NCBI GenBank assembly: GCA_019321725.1
Contig: CM033120.1
Location: forward strand, 2,702,275-2,766,274
Direction: 5' to 3'
Origin: Paulownia fortunei
Lineage: Eukaryota; Streptophyta; Magnoliopsida; Lamiales; Paulowniaceae
Length of the DNA: 64,000 bases
A program made the translations under genes and the position numbers. A model generated the notes under the pieces. It made no database searches. It worked only from the letters and a program-made list of their open reading frames with translations, and was not told where the DNA came from. Of this stretch, positions 37,763 through 48,554 are shown one piece after another; position 1 is the stretch's first letter, and the number at the start of each line of letters is the position of its first letter.

Positions 37763-38470
37763 AATCTATAAGTTCATAGATAATCTCCGCTTATACGATC
37801 CAACTAATAATCAATGGGCTTAAAGATAATATCTACTCATAATCAATGAGCTCGTCTAGAAATCCAACTCATAATAATTTGGCTCATAAATAGTGTTTGC
37901 TCATAATCAATTAGCTCTTTAAGAAGTTTAACTCATAATCAATGAGCTCATAAATAATATATGATCATCATAATAAACTCTTCAAGAAATTCAACCCATG
38001 ATCCATGAGCTCATAGATAATAGTTGTTCATAATCTATGAGCTCTTCATGAAATCCAACTCATAAGCAATAGGCTCATAGATAATAGCGACCAATAATCT
38101 ATGAGTTTTTCAAGAAATCAAACTCATAATTCATGAGATCAGAGATAATAACTATTCATAATCCAAGAGCTTTTCAAAAAATCAAACCCATAATCATTAG
38201 GCTTATAAATAATAGTTGTTCATAATCCATGAGCTCTTCATGACATTCTATCCATGATCCATGGGCTCATAGACAATAGTTGTTCATAATCTATGAGCTT
38301 TTCAAGAAATTCAACATATATTCAATGAGCTCATAGATAATAGTTGCTCATAATCTGTGAGCTCATCCAGAATTCCAACTCATAATAAATGGACTCATAA
38401 ATAGTATCTGCTCATAATCAATGGGTTCTTCAAGAAATCCAACTCATATTCAATAGACTTATAAATATAT
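37763..38470. repeat. About 66 bp minisatellite, about 11 copies
   Basis: The unit is 'ctcatagataatagttgt', then 'tcataatctatgagctcttc', then 'aagaaatccaactcataatc' and 'aatgag'. It repeats head to tail with moderate divergence. It lies in the 3' untranslated part of the outer element on the minus strand and is distinct in sequence from the 60 bp array beside it. Confidence 0.85.
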
Positions 38471-39861
38471 ATCTCTGTTCATAATCATCATTGCTCAAAG
38501 AATATTAATTTGAATATAGTATCGATATGAGTCTGTTCATCACTTTAAATAAAGCTCTCTTATGATACTCTACCTTCTCAATCTTCGATTTCTCAAGAAA
38601 GATCAAGTATCAGATATAAATTCATTTAAAGTGTGATACGGCTCCAATAAATTTAGAGTATGATTTCCCTTGCCATTTCTAAAGCTCTTCTTGTAGGTGA
38701 GTAGCGTAAGAACAATGCAAATTCTAAATATCCTCATTATCCTCAGTGCACCTGAGCTATGGACAGCTCTGAAATTCTCCATACAATTACACACTATAAG
38801 ATGTTTGGCTTCTTTATAGCCGATGGTTTCTAGGGCTTACTATGATCCATTATATACAGTGTATTGTTACATTGATCGACAAGTAGATTGGGATATCATG
38901 TAGCGATTTTGAATATTAACTGTTTAACAGTTGTTATTTAAGCTTTCTTCAAATTTCTAATCAAGCTAAAAATATTGGTCAAGACTGATTTGATACCATA
39001 ATCGGATTGAGTATAACAAAAGTATAATAATTAACCTAGGTATAATTAAGCAGAGAAACCTGGTCAAGGCCAGAATCGAGAATATATACTCCTCGAAAAT
39101 TTCATGCCACGGAGATCATGAGTCCTCTTACAACTTTTCTGGTAGAAAGCTTCTCTCCTTATGTAAGTTCGTTTCTCATGGTTGGAATAAATTCTGCATC
39201 AGAAGCTAAAGTTGTTGAATTTGCACTATTCTACCAAGTATTTCAGTAGCTCTCCATAAACTGCTAGTAGAGGCATAAGAGCTTTAGAAATAGAGTCCCG
39301 TAAAGTTGATGTCATTACAAAGTGTGCCTCAAAATCCAATAATAAGGGTGCAGTTTGCAGTACCTTAATATTGTCATATGATAATGAAGGCAATGGCGGC
39401 TGTTAAGTTAAGTGGAGGAATGGGAAAAGTGGCAAAATACATTAGAATGTAAAGAAAAGCAACTAAATGTATCTGCTGGCATAATAGATTCAACTTTCAA
39501 GAAGCTTTCAATTTAAAGCCAATATGCCCATAAAAACTGTAATGTGAACATCACTTGGGAATATAGGTTACTTATTTATGAATCAAGCATCAATTGAGAT
39601 TCAACATTTGTTTCTTCAACAAAGTTTAACTAGATCTTTCATGCTATTTGGTTCTGCAAGTAGCGAATGTTTAATTTGTGAGATACGCATCGTCTCTACG
39701 ATGTAGCATAAATAAAGTACATGAAAGTTCTTTTAGTTCATGACAATATATAACATTGGTCTACAATTTGTCAAAATATTTTAACATAATGATAACATCC
39801 TTGATTGTATGATACATTTTTCTAAAGTAATTTCAAGTAAACAATTAAAAAGGTAAGTTCA

Positions 39862-40418
39862 TGTAACAACTCAATAGAATTCAACTACTATTTTCATCAA
39901 TGAAATGAATTGAACTTGTAAAAGAAATTATAACAGAAAGCGACAATTGGAATTTATGGGAAAAAAAGAGCAAATGGAACAATATGATAGAAATGAAATG
40001 GGAATTATGAAGCTAGAAAACTCAAGGAAATAGAATAAAACAAGACTACACCTTTTTCAACAAAATTTCTGCAATTTCTATCCCTGAGCAAATGGTTATT
40101 TAAAACTGATGACTAATTTCTCTTTTCATAACTGCTTTGATCTTGACCATTGATCTTTACTTGTTTTCAACCACGTGATTCACTAATTAATCTCACTAAT
40201 TGATGCTCAATTCACCATTTTACCCTTGCTATATATTTCTTTATTTTTAACCACATGTCTCACTAATTGATGTTCAATTCACCGTTTTACCCTTGCTATA
40301 TATTTCTTTATTTTCAACCACGTGTCTCACTAATTGATGCTCAATTCACCGTTTTACCCTTACTATATATTTCTTTCCACCACTACCTCGCATTAACCAT
40401 TTTTTCCAAGACGTAACA
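39862..40418 (-). repeat. 3' LTR of nested chromovirus
   Basis: This 557 bp copy starts TGTAACAACTC and ends GACGTAACA on the plus strand. The partner at 42335-42759 is only 425 bp. The length difference is explained by three tandem copies of a 67 bp unit here (starts 40191, 40258 and 40325) against one there. The minus-strand 'aagggggaggtaa' just outside it is a good polypurine tract. Flanks gttca (left) and gttta (right of the partner) are a nearly perfect 5 bp target-site duplication. Confidence 0.9.
40191..40390. repeat. 67 bp triplication inside one LTR
   Basis: The unit 'tctcactaattgatgctcaa', 'ttcaccattttacccttgct', 'atatatttctttatttt' and about ten further bases occurs three times with few differences. 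The partner LTR has a single unit, so copy number changed after integration. Confidence 0.9.
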
Positions 40419-40798
40419 TTACCTCCCCCTTAAATTAGGCTTGTCCTCAAGGCTGAAAATTAGGACATCAGTGTTAAAGAGTTCTTGAATTCTCCCAAGT
40501 TGCTTCTTGAGGAAGAGAATTAGACCAACAAATAAATATTCATGCCACTGGAATGTTGTTTCAGTTTGATAGGAGGTCGAGTCATAATAGGTTGTGGGTA
40601 AACTTGAATTTTGCCATCCTGGTGTAGATGGCATTCTTTTAAGCTTTTGAAAAGCATCCTCAAATTCGCATAAGAGTGGTGGTTTGGCAGGTGGAGTATT
40701 CAATGTCAACTGGATTTCTTGTGTTGTGATAGAGAACAGTTGAGCTACCAATCCATATATTTCTTTCCTCAATAAGTTCTTAAGCCTCTTAGACCCTA
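40419..40798 (-). pseudogene. Chromovirus pol, mostly deleted
   Basis: On the minus strand the frame begins like the segment after the protease and continues into FEDAFQKLKRMPSTPGWQ, similar to the lead-in to reverse transcriptase (YEDVFQ-PxxLPP). It then passes directly to a tail ending SLEDKPNLRGR at the polypurine tract. That tail matches the last residues of chromovirus pol after the chromodomain (LEDKVxxxGG). Reverse transcriptase, RNase H and integrase are absent, so a large internal deletion joined the two ends. Confidence 0.65.
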
Positions 40799-41125
40799 CT
40801 AATTGAACCTCGGGCAGTCCTTGACTCCTTTTAGAGTGATTTTATTTCCCATGTGATACAACATGACTTTTCTTTCTTTATAATCAAATGTGACAGGACT
40901 ATATAGCCACATCCAATCACAGCCCCCTAACGGAATCACCCTTAACTCTGCTTCAAACCGACAATCACTCATCTTCCAATTAAATTGTGGCCATTTGGCT
41001 CTACTAATAGTTTTACTTCTATCAGTTACTGTAACTACCCAAGGAGTGGTGTTCACTAAAAAGCAATTCAAGTTTCTTGCTGTGTCACTGTCTAATAAAC
41101 TATGTGTACTGCCACTATCTATCAA
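40799..41125 (-). pseudogene. Chromovirus aspartic protease
   Basis: The frame begins MIDSGSTHSLLDSDTARNL, containing the catalytic D-S-G with the following T-H, typical of the Gypsy chromovirus protease. It runs on to VIPLGGCDWMWLYSPVTFDY and KERKVMLYHMGNKITLKGVK, the usual C-terminal half (LPLGGCDxVLGxxWL...). The domain looks open and nearly complete over 108 residues. It is isolated from gag by stops. It would process Gag-Pol if expressed, but its element cannot encode the rest of pol. Confidence 0.75.
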
Positions 41126-42342
41126 AATAGTAAGAGCCTTTTTTCTTAATATACCCCACTACTTTGATTGTGGTTTTAGCCCTATTTCCCATCAATGCAT
41201 GTAGGGAGATCTCTCCTTAAATTTTTTCCCTCAATTCTGCCACACCTTCTTTCTCTCCTATGTCTTCATTCTCTTCCTCTGCAATGATCAGATTGAACTG
41301 CTTAGGTTTGCACTTATGATTCAAGGTGTACTTCTCACCACAATAGTAGCATAAACCATTTTCCCTTCTAGCTTGGTATTATGTTGGAGTGAGTTTCTTA
41401 AGTGGTAAATCATTTTCAATTTTAAACTTTCCATTTCTAGTTTGCTTGCTAGGTTGGTTATATGTAAGCAATTTATGGTTGGTGGTAGGGTATGTAATCA
41501 CTTTCTGTTTTGGTTTGGGAGTAATGTTTTAGAAGAATGAAGATGGTTGGTTATAGGTATTCACTATGTTCTTCCAAGAGTATTTACCTATCTTGTTAAT
41601 TACCTCTAGCTTGTGTTTTTCAAGTTTAGCCACACTTACTGCTTGTATAAGAGATCTGGGCTAAAATTTCTACACTTCTAACCTCAATTCAAGTTTCAAT
41701 CCACTTAGGAAGTGGAAACAAAGAACTCTTCACCGAGGCTAAGATTTCTATCTTTTACAAAAGTATTAAGCTCATCAAAACGCTCATGATAAGAGTTCAA
41801 CATCATTCTCTTGAGTCAAATTAATGAGCTTAATAACCGCATCTCCAAACCCGACTTCAAGAAATCTCTCAATGATCATGTTGCAGAATAATTCCCAAGT
41901 GATTCTTATCCTTCCCTCTGCATATTCTATAAACCATAAGTCAGTCTTTCCTCTCAAGTATTATGAAGAGAAACTTGCAGCGTCTTACCTATGCTCTTGG
42001 CTCATCCCCCTCGAACTCTGAAAACTCAATCTTAGGTAGCTAGATATTTTGGTTTTGTAAAGAGAATCCACCATGGGTATTTTTATGTGGAGGGGTGTAT
42101 TCAACCCTATTATTTCTCTAACCCCTAGAGTGACTTGACTCCTCCCAATAAATATTCTCTTTATCTTTGTCTTGTTGAAACTTCGTGAAAGCTTCAAAGG
42201 TAGCTGTCATCTTCTCCACACTTTGCTCTAGTTTCAGAAACCTTTGCTCATTGTTTTTCTTCATTTCTTTGATCATAGCTTCATTCTTCTTTTGTCCTTC
42301 CTGTAACTCTTTCAACCTGGCTCTGGATACCACTTGTAACAA
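41126..42342 (-). pseudogene. Chromovirus gag remnant
   Basis: The N-terminus is open at 42118-42342: MLQVVSRARLKELQEGQKKN and then a Lys/Glu-rich coiled-coil-like stretch, NEQRFLKLEQSVEKMTATFE, as in Del/Tekay-type Gag. Near 41310-41351 the minus strand encodes a zinc knuckle, CYYCGEKYTLNHKC, followed by KPKQFNLIIAEEE, the usual link to the protease. The middle is broken by stops and frame changes. The start overlaps the 5' LTR end and primer binding site, so the first residues are not the true start. Confidence 0.7.
42313..42334 (-). other. tRNA-Met-type primer binding site
   Basis: Minus-strand 'agtggtatccagagccagg' directly follows the LTR end 'gagttgttaca'. Apart from one inserted C it matches TGGTATCAGAGC, the sequence complementary to initiator tRNA-Met that many plant LTR elements use. 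Confidence 0.8.
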
Positions 42343-42759
42343 CTCAGCAGAATTAAACTACTATTTTTATTAATGAAATCAATTGAACTTGTAAAAGAAA
42401 TTATAACAGAAAGCGACAATTGAAATTTCTAGGAAAAAAATAGTAAATGGAACAATATGAAAGAAATGTAAAAGGAATTCTAAAGGTAGAGAACTCAAGG
42501 AAATGGGCTAAAACAGGACAATGCCTTTTTCAACAAAATTTCTGCAATTTCTATCCGTGAGCAAGTGGTTATTTAAAACTAATGACTAATTTCTCTTTCC
42601 ATAACTGCTATGATATTGGCCATTGATCTTTACTTGTTTTCAATCACTTGTCTCATTAAATTAATCTCACTAATTGATGCTCAATTCACCATTTTATCTT
42701 TGCTCTATAATTTCTTTCCACCACTGCCCCGCATTAACCATTTTTTCCAGAATGCAATA
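42335..42759 (-). repeat. 5' LTR of nested chromovirus
   Basis: This 425 bp copy aligns with 39862-40418 apart from the repeat-number difference. It keeps 'gaacttgtaaaagaaattat', 'aacagaaagcgacaattg' and 'caacaaaatttctgcaattt' blocks. The outer end is slightly decayed (aatgcaata where the partner has acgtaaca). Confidence 0.9.
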
Positions 42760-43390
42760 GTTTATAACAAATAGTACTATGTCCCATATAAGATCCAATG
42801 CATATTATAAGCATATAATCAACCTAAGATGCATTGAATAAACAATTCAACCTCATCTACCGAAGATATATACTCATCAACCTCAATTTTCTGAAAAGTT
42901 GAATTTTTTTTGGAATCTTTGGATTCTTTGATTCTTAAATTCTCTGTTTGAAAAGTTTTTGAATCAAAATCTCATTGATCGAAAATACTTTGATTCTCAG
43001 CATAAAAGCCTTCTAATTCTTGATTCTGAATAGCAAAGATCGAAAAGCCTTTTATTCTCGTATCGGAAATTCAATCTCTATACTCGAAACTCCAAGAACC
43101 TTTGATACCTTATTAAATCTTCTCAGAATTCTTTCCAGAATTTAACAAGTTCAGAAAGGGGCATATACATACGCGTAGAGAGAGAGAGTGCATGCATATA
43201 TCAATCTGTGTGTGAGTGTGCATATGCAACGATTGTACCTCTTGGTCAAGAATTGACTTACAGAGTCTTACTTTCTACTCACTACTTCAATCCCTCATCG
43301 CGGGATTCTCGTTTATTAGATTTTGAGAACTGGTAACTTATTGTTTTCTCACATCTTATCTCAATTTTTTTCAAAGATGGAGCTACTTCA
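42760..43390 (-). mobile_element. 5' interior of outer element
   Basis: Non-coding DNA between the nested chromovirus and the 5' LTR of the outer element. It has a short GA tract near 43180. A primer binding site expected just left of 43391 on the minus strand was not recognisable. Confidence 0.45.
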
Positions 43391-44178
43391 TGTGCTCAAA
43401 AAGATCACAATCAAGAATTTGTAATATAATATATGAATATTGTTTGAATCTTTTTATATCCTCACTCAATAATCTTAGGATGTTGGGTTGCCACAAAAAA
43501 TATTTCAATGTTTAAATTAGTATACGATCAAAGAGGGTAATAAAAAAACTTAAGAATATTGTAAAGATGCAGTGCTTGTAGTATATTGATGTAATGTAAA
43601 AAATGTATCATGCCTTAACGATGATGAGTTTTTTTATAGTGCAAATGAGAAGATAATTGATTCCAAAAAGAGTGATAACCTCTATATGAGGAATCATTCC
43701 TAAATCATGGTTTCAAATAAAATAAAATCATTTTTCCTTGTCTAAAACTTAATAACTAGAGTAAAACTATGTCTCCGTTGGGCCAAGTTGAACTCATCGA
43801 ATCAATTCAGATAAATAGAACTCATTTGAGTCTACAAAGAAACAAGTACTATAACTCGACTGGTCGAGCACCTCAATCAACAAACTTGAACTAGGACAAA
43901 TAAGATAATTGTAACATTGGGTCTGAATACAATATGAATTGAAGCATAATAATCGAAGCCCGAGCTATATCGAGACACGAAAGCCAATAAAATCACAGTG
44001 GGACTAAGCCCACCCTTATAATCAAACTCAGATAAGTTGAACTTAAAAAGGGTAGTAAAGACCATCATAATCATACAGTGTGTCTGATCCCAAAATGAAG
44101 ATAAAATCCAATTAACCCGCGCAAAATGTCCAAGTCATTTGAGTCTAATATTAGTTAAGACAATTTTAGGTCATATCA
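43391..44178 (-). repeat. 5' LTR of outer minus-strand element
   Basis: This 788 bp direct repeat of 35289-36113 has many substitutions and indels between the copies. The substantial divergence shows the outer element is old. The outer element thus spans 35289-44178 and holds the chromovirus as a nested insertion. Confidence 0.85.
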
Positions 44179-45380
44179 TATTATTTATTCATTTGTTTAT
44201 TTATGTAAGGGTGCGATAATATTCTTGTCATTTTATTTTTACTTTGACACTGAATATTGCTAATATATTTGTCATGTGTAACCAAATTTAATGAGCGAAC
44301 TTAAAAAAGTGTTTGGTTTCAAGAAAAGATGTTTTCCACATTCGTTCATTTTATAAAATTTGAATTTATTTTCTCTTTCTTCTTTTTCACTTTTATTTTG
44401 ATTTAATCACTTTGGTCGTATATCAAGCCATGATATTGAAGATGTTACAAGTGTCAAAGGCTTAGTCCAGTGTTTGTATTTTATTTATTTTTTGAATACT
44501 CCCTTTTTTTATTTTTACCTTTTTTTATTTTTCAAATTAAAAATATAAAAGTATATGTCAGAAATCATCACTTAATATTGGGATCATTTAAATGTAATAT
44601 GCTTATGTTTTCAAGATTTCATAGGATGCATCTAAAATTAGTACAAGGGATATCATATAATATACTCGGACGTGATCGTAAACTATATTTACTTAAGTAA
44701 TTTTTGACATAAACTTGAGTGTGATAGTTTTTTAGATCTACAAAAGCATGGTTATTTACTTCCTCTAAACTCATGATATTATACATTTATTAATCTTTCT
44801 ATTTTCCTATAATTTCAAAGAATGAAAATATTTTTCAAGTGTCATCTCATGTAGTTGAATATTTCAATTATTGTCTTTCATTCATATAGAAAAGAATTAT
44901 AGGAGTACTTGTGCATATTTCATTGACTTTTGTAATTCTTTTTGTGATAAATTAATTATTATTCATGTAAGGTTAATGCTAGCATTAAAATATGTGGAGA
45001 ATGTTACGAGTGTCAAGCAAAAAAAAAAATTTAATATCATTGAAAAAAAGTTGAATAGGTTTTGAACAAAATGTCAAATCAAATTTATTTATTTTTTAAT
45101 TCGAATCTGAAACAGAGAAAAAGAAAATGGACATAATTCGAATTCCCACTACACATGACGTCAAATATAAGCACTCCTAATAATAATAATTAAAATATCT
45201 CGTCAAAGTTAATTAGGCCCTAGTTTGTTTGGCCCAATTTCAGCCCAATTTCAACTTTTTTTCACCCAGTTTTAGCCCAACTTTAAATATTTTTATTTTT
45301 TTGTCTTTCTTCAATTTATTTTTATTTTCTGAGCTGTTATGACAGTTCATATGAGATCAGAATCTTATTGACCCTTCCTC
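44179..45380. other. Non-coding upstream region of PSB27
   Basis: No gene or clear transposon was recognised. At 45230-45290 four 'gccca' or 'cccag' elements are spaced closely ('ggcccaatttcagcccaatt'), similar to GCCCA-type promoter elements in plants. TATA-like 'tttaaatattttta' lies near 45283-45297. Confidence 0.4.
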
Positions 45381-45400
45381 ATCCATAAACTACAACAAAA

Positions 45401-45420
45401 TCAAGATAAGACGATAAGCC
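45401..45420 (+). promoter_or_regulatory. Paired GATAAG (I-box-like) motifs
   Basis: Two GATAAG hexamers at 45405-45410 and 45413-45418 lie 63-76 bases before the PSB27 start codon. GATAAG (I-box) elements are common in light-regulated plant promoters. Whether these are in the promoter or the 5' leader is not known. Confidence 0.4.
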
Positions 45421-45480
45421 CACCTGGCAAATACCGAATCCTATTTCACTTCCCTCACCACAACCCCCCTCCCACCCCTC

Positions 45481-45993
45481 ATGGCTTCCCCAACTTTGAT
45501 CACCCCCACCACCACCACCCCCAAACTCGTTCTACCCATCAGATCAAAACTCACCGCCACTCCCACCACCACCACTACCCCTACTACCACCTCCACCACC
45601 ATTCGCCGCCGAGACTTTCTATCCTTATCAGCCGGTACCCTGTTATTATCCCCCGTCACATATGCCTGGGCTGCTTCCGACGATGAATACGTGAAGGAGA
45701 CGGCGGAGGTGATCAACAAGGTCAGAACCACCATCACTCTGGATAAAAATGACCCCAATGTCGCCACCGCGGTGGCGGAGCTCAGAGAAACGTCCAACGC
45801 TTGGGTGGCTAAGTACAGGAGGGAGAAAGCCCTTTTGGGCCGGTCCTCGTTCCGCGACATGTACTCGGCCCTTAATGCTGTTTCGGGCCATTATATTAGC
45901 TTCGGGCCGACTTCTCCGATCCCGGCGAAAAGGAAGCAAAGAATCTTGGAAGAGATGGACACTGCTGAGAAGGCTCTGTTGAGGGGGAGATGA
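45481..45993 (+). CDS. PSB27: Photosystem II assembly protein Psb27, chloroplast
   Basis: 170 residues in one uninterrupted frame. Psb27 binds the lumenal side of CP43 and helps assembly and repair of photosystem II, including manganese-cluster maturation. Residues 1-41 are Thr/Pro/Ser-rich, as in a chloroplast transit peptide. RRRDFLSLSAG (42-52) is a twin-arginine motif followed by a short hydrophobic stretch ending AWA (62-64), a likely lumen cleavage site. The mature part (about 65-170) has the family's conserved segments: DPNVATAVAELRETSNAWVA, YRREKALLGRSSFRDMYSAL, SGHYISFGPTSPIPAKRKQR and ILEEMDTAEKALLRGR. The length is close to the Arabidopsis protein (about 174). I chose the first ATG because it gives the full targeting region. 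It is the only intact conventional gene seen. A LINE fragment lies about 0.75 kb downstream. Confidence 0.96.
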   Translation: MASPTLITPTTTTPKLVLPIRSKLTATPTTTTTPTTTSTTIRRRDFLSLSAGTLLLSPVTYAWAASDDEYVKETAEVINKVRTTITLDKNDPNVATAVAELRETSNAWVAKYRREKALLGRSSFRDMYSALNAVSGHYISFGPTSPIPAKRKQRILEEMDTAEKALLRGR

Positions 45994-46200
45994 AGAAGAG
46001 AATTGTGGGGCCAAATTTTTTTGGTATATTTTGTAATTTAATGTAATATTTTCTTTAATGAGTTTGAGATTATATAATGAGGTGCATTTTAGAGGAGAGA
46101 CTTGTGAAATTAATTACTGCAAATTTATTTTGCACTTGACCAAATTTTTTAGATAGTGTAATTAAATCTAGTGAATTTAGTAATCAGTTGATTTTAGACA
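45994..46200 (+). terminator. Likely 3' UTR and poly(A) region of PSB27
   Basis: T-rich sequence with 'tgtaatttaatgtaatattt' at about 46030-46050 resembles plant far-upstream and near-upstream poly(A) elements. The cleavage site cannot be fixed from sequence. Confidence 0.4.
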
Positions 46201-46735
46201 AAAATATTCTAACAATAATGAAAAATATATACTACAATTTGAAAGTTTCATAAAATCAAAGTTCCCAAAAACTAAACTCTCTCTAATAAATTGCTGTTAA
46301 AAAGACAACGTTTAGACGTAGCCAAAGGATTATGTTAATCTTGAAGCTTATTCATAAGAAATTGGGAATGTGATTATATTTACTGTTGGATAATTGTTTT
46401 TTTGTGAAAAATAAGAATATTTTTTACGTTTAAATTTAAGAAAGTTTACTTCTTGATCTGCATTTACGCTACAAGTTGTAGATAATTTACACGTATTATC
46501 ATATCCCCACATTTATAATTTTCACAAATAGCCTTTATAAAACTTGTATTTGTTGCACAATGATTGTCTTTCACACTCTTGGAAGTTTTCTTGCTATAGA
46601 TTTACGAGGATTTGAAAATTTTAAACCAAGCTCTTTTCGATTTCTTAATATACTGGAGGAAACAAAAAGAGAGAAAAAACATCAGATATAATATGATATA
46701 TAAAAAGAAAGAACGAAACAAAAATAAAAATAAAA

Positions 46736-47760
46736 ATGGAGAGAGAGGACGATGAATCAGGTCCTGGTAACTGGAGTATGGAAGGCCAAAAACTAAATTT
46801 TTGGTATCCTATAGAATATTGTTGGTTTTCTGTTGTCATAAATGGTGAAGCTTCAGGATTCTTCAAATCCTCCTCCTGGGGACTTAGACAAGGAGATCCT
46901 GTCTCCCTGCCCCTATTCATTCTTACAATAAAAGTTCCTCTGTTGTGGGAAAAAAGCTGGCCAGCCTCCAGAAACAAAGACTGAAAACCATTACTGGAGG
47001 TGACCTCTCTACGATGGCAACAAGAGAAAATCCCTTTTGAGGATTTAGTTTACAAGGTCAGAGCCAAAGTCAGTGGATGGGAGCATGCTTTTCTTTCTCT
47101 CGGAGGGAAACTTCTCCCCATAAAAAAGCATTCTCTCCTCTGTTCCTATATATCTTTTCCAGGTTCTTAAACCTCCAATCTGTGTGGTTTCTTAGCTCGA
47201 AAGGACCTTTGCTAGATTCTTCTGCGGATCGACACAAGAACATTGGGAAACACACTGGGATTCTTGGAACAAACTTTGCCTACCTGTGGAAGAGGGAGGA
47301 TTGGGGTTAGTAGTCTACCACTGATGTTGTCAATGCCTTCTCGTATTAACTTTGGTGGAGATTCAGACTTCAATATTCACTATGGCTAAACTCGTGCGTA
47401 TGAAATATTGCGGTGGCTTCTTGTCGGGGCCAACTAAAAACTACTAAAAATGACTCCTTTACTTGGAAAAGATTATGTAGCCTCAGAAATGAAGCTCAAA
47501 AATAGATTTTTCTGGAGATTCGGCACCGGGGAGATTTCATTTTGGCATGAATGCTGGTTGGGTCATGAGCGAACTCTGCAGAGTTTAACATCTAGACAAC
47601 ACCAATATCAAGAACTAGTCAATTTTTATTGGAAAGATAAAGCCCTGGATAGCTCCAAACTGGCAAACATTCTACCCTCCCATATTCTCGAAGAAGTTCT
47701 CTCAGTGCCCATGCATACCTCTAATGAAGACTCTATGTGCTAGAAGCACAGGAATTATGG
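46736..47760 (+). pseudogene. LINE (non-LTR) reverse transcriptase fragment
   Basis: The first frame (46736-46984) contains FSVVINGEASGFFKSSSWGL followed by RQGDPVSLPLFILTIKV, the RQGDPLSP block of L1-type plant LINE reverse transcriptase. After a gap or deletion, 47030-47140 reads PFEDLVYKVRAKVSGWEHAF, then LSLGGKLLPIKKHSLL, the thumb-side block (FxxLxxKVRxKLxGWxxxxLSxGGKLxLIK). The 47450-47743 frame has FWRFGTGEISFWHECWLGHE, the downstream 'GxGxxxxFWxDxWLG' block. Several stops and frame shifts are present. The catalytic FADD segment is missing between the first two blocks. It is 5'-truncated, and no endonuclease domain or poly(A) tail is clear. Confidence 0.8.
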
Positions 47761-48540
47761 GAATTTCTCTACTGGAGTCACATCCGAACAAAGCAGACCC
47801 CCAGAAACTTTTCGGCAGCATTTGGTTCCCCTTAATTACACCCGCAATTTCTATCTTCGTGTGAAGATTAATCCAAAATTAGATTCCAGTTGACCTCAGG
47901 ATGCAACAGAAGGGCATCTACATGGCCTCCAAATGTTAATGTTGCAATCAAGTTGAATCAATGAATGCACATTCCTTCTTGGTATGTGTTGCAATTAATG
48001 TGCTGAAAAAGCATTAAATTTGGACTCAAATCATCATGATTTCGTATAAAATATTTGAAACTATGTAATATTAGGTTATTTATGCTAATAGATAGCTAAA
48101 ATTTTTAATTTAGGCATGCTTTTGATTTTCAAAAAAAAAAAAAATTCATTTTCTTTCAAAATATGCAGCATGCTCATATCTTTTAATATGCCAAGAATTA
48201 TGATTGTTTGAATAGGTGAAGACTTACAAAAAGATTGATTTTCATTTTCTACACCCTACCTCGATTTTTATCCTCTGTTTTTAGCTTAAAAAAACTGCTC
48301 TAATTCTCAAGAACAATCCAACCTTTGTTCCGTCCTGGAATAGCCATCATTTCAATACATAGGGCTTCCAAAACTCCAATAAATTTTGCATCAGAGCTTG
48401 GTTATAAAGGGAAGGTTTTTTTTTTTTTAAAAAAAAAAAAGAGAAACCAAGAAAAAAATGGTATAAAGAGAAGAAGGTGTGCTGTTAAATTAATTTTCAA
48501 CAAAAAAATCCATAGCAAACTCAAGTAATTTACAGTAGGT
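47761..48540. other. Non-coding between LINE and Copia remnants
   Basis: Nothing was recognised besides homopolymer tracts (A-run near 48131-48144; T-run then A-run near 48418-48440). Confidence 0.5.
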
Positions 48541-48554
48541 TACTCTTTCAATTT

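Larger units (their letters stand above)
36114..39861 (-). mobile_element. 3' untranslated interior of outer element
   Basis: No coding domain was found on either strand. The half next to the 3' LTR is largely tandem repeats (listed separately), as known for the hypervariable 3' untranslated region of Tat/Ogre-type Gypsy elements. The stretch 38480-39861 has no repeat or gene that I recognise. Confidence 0.55.

Noticed and set aside
45441..46014. Long minus-strand and alternative-frame ORFs over PSB27
   Set aside because: They are shadows of the real, GC-rich Psb27 frame. The plus-strand protein matches its family throughout.
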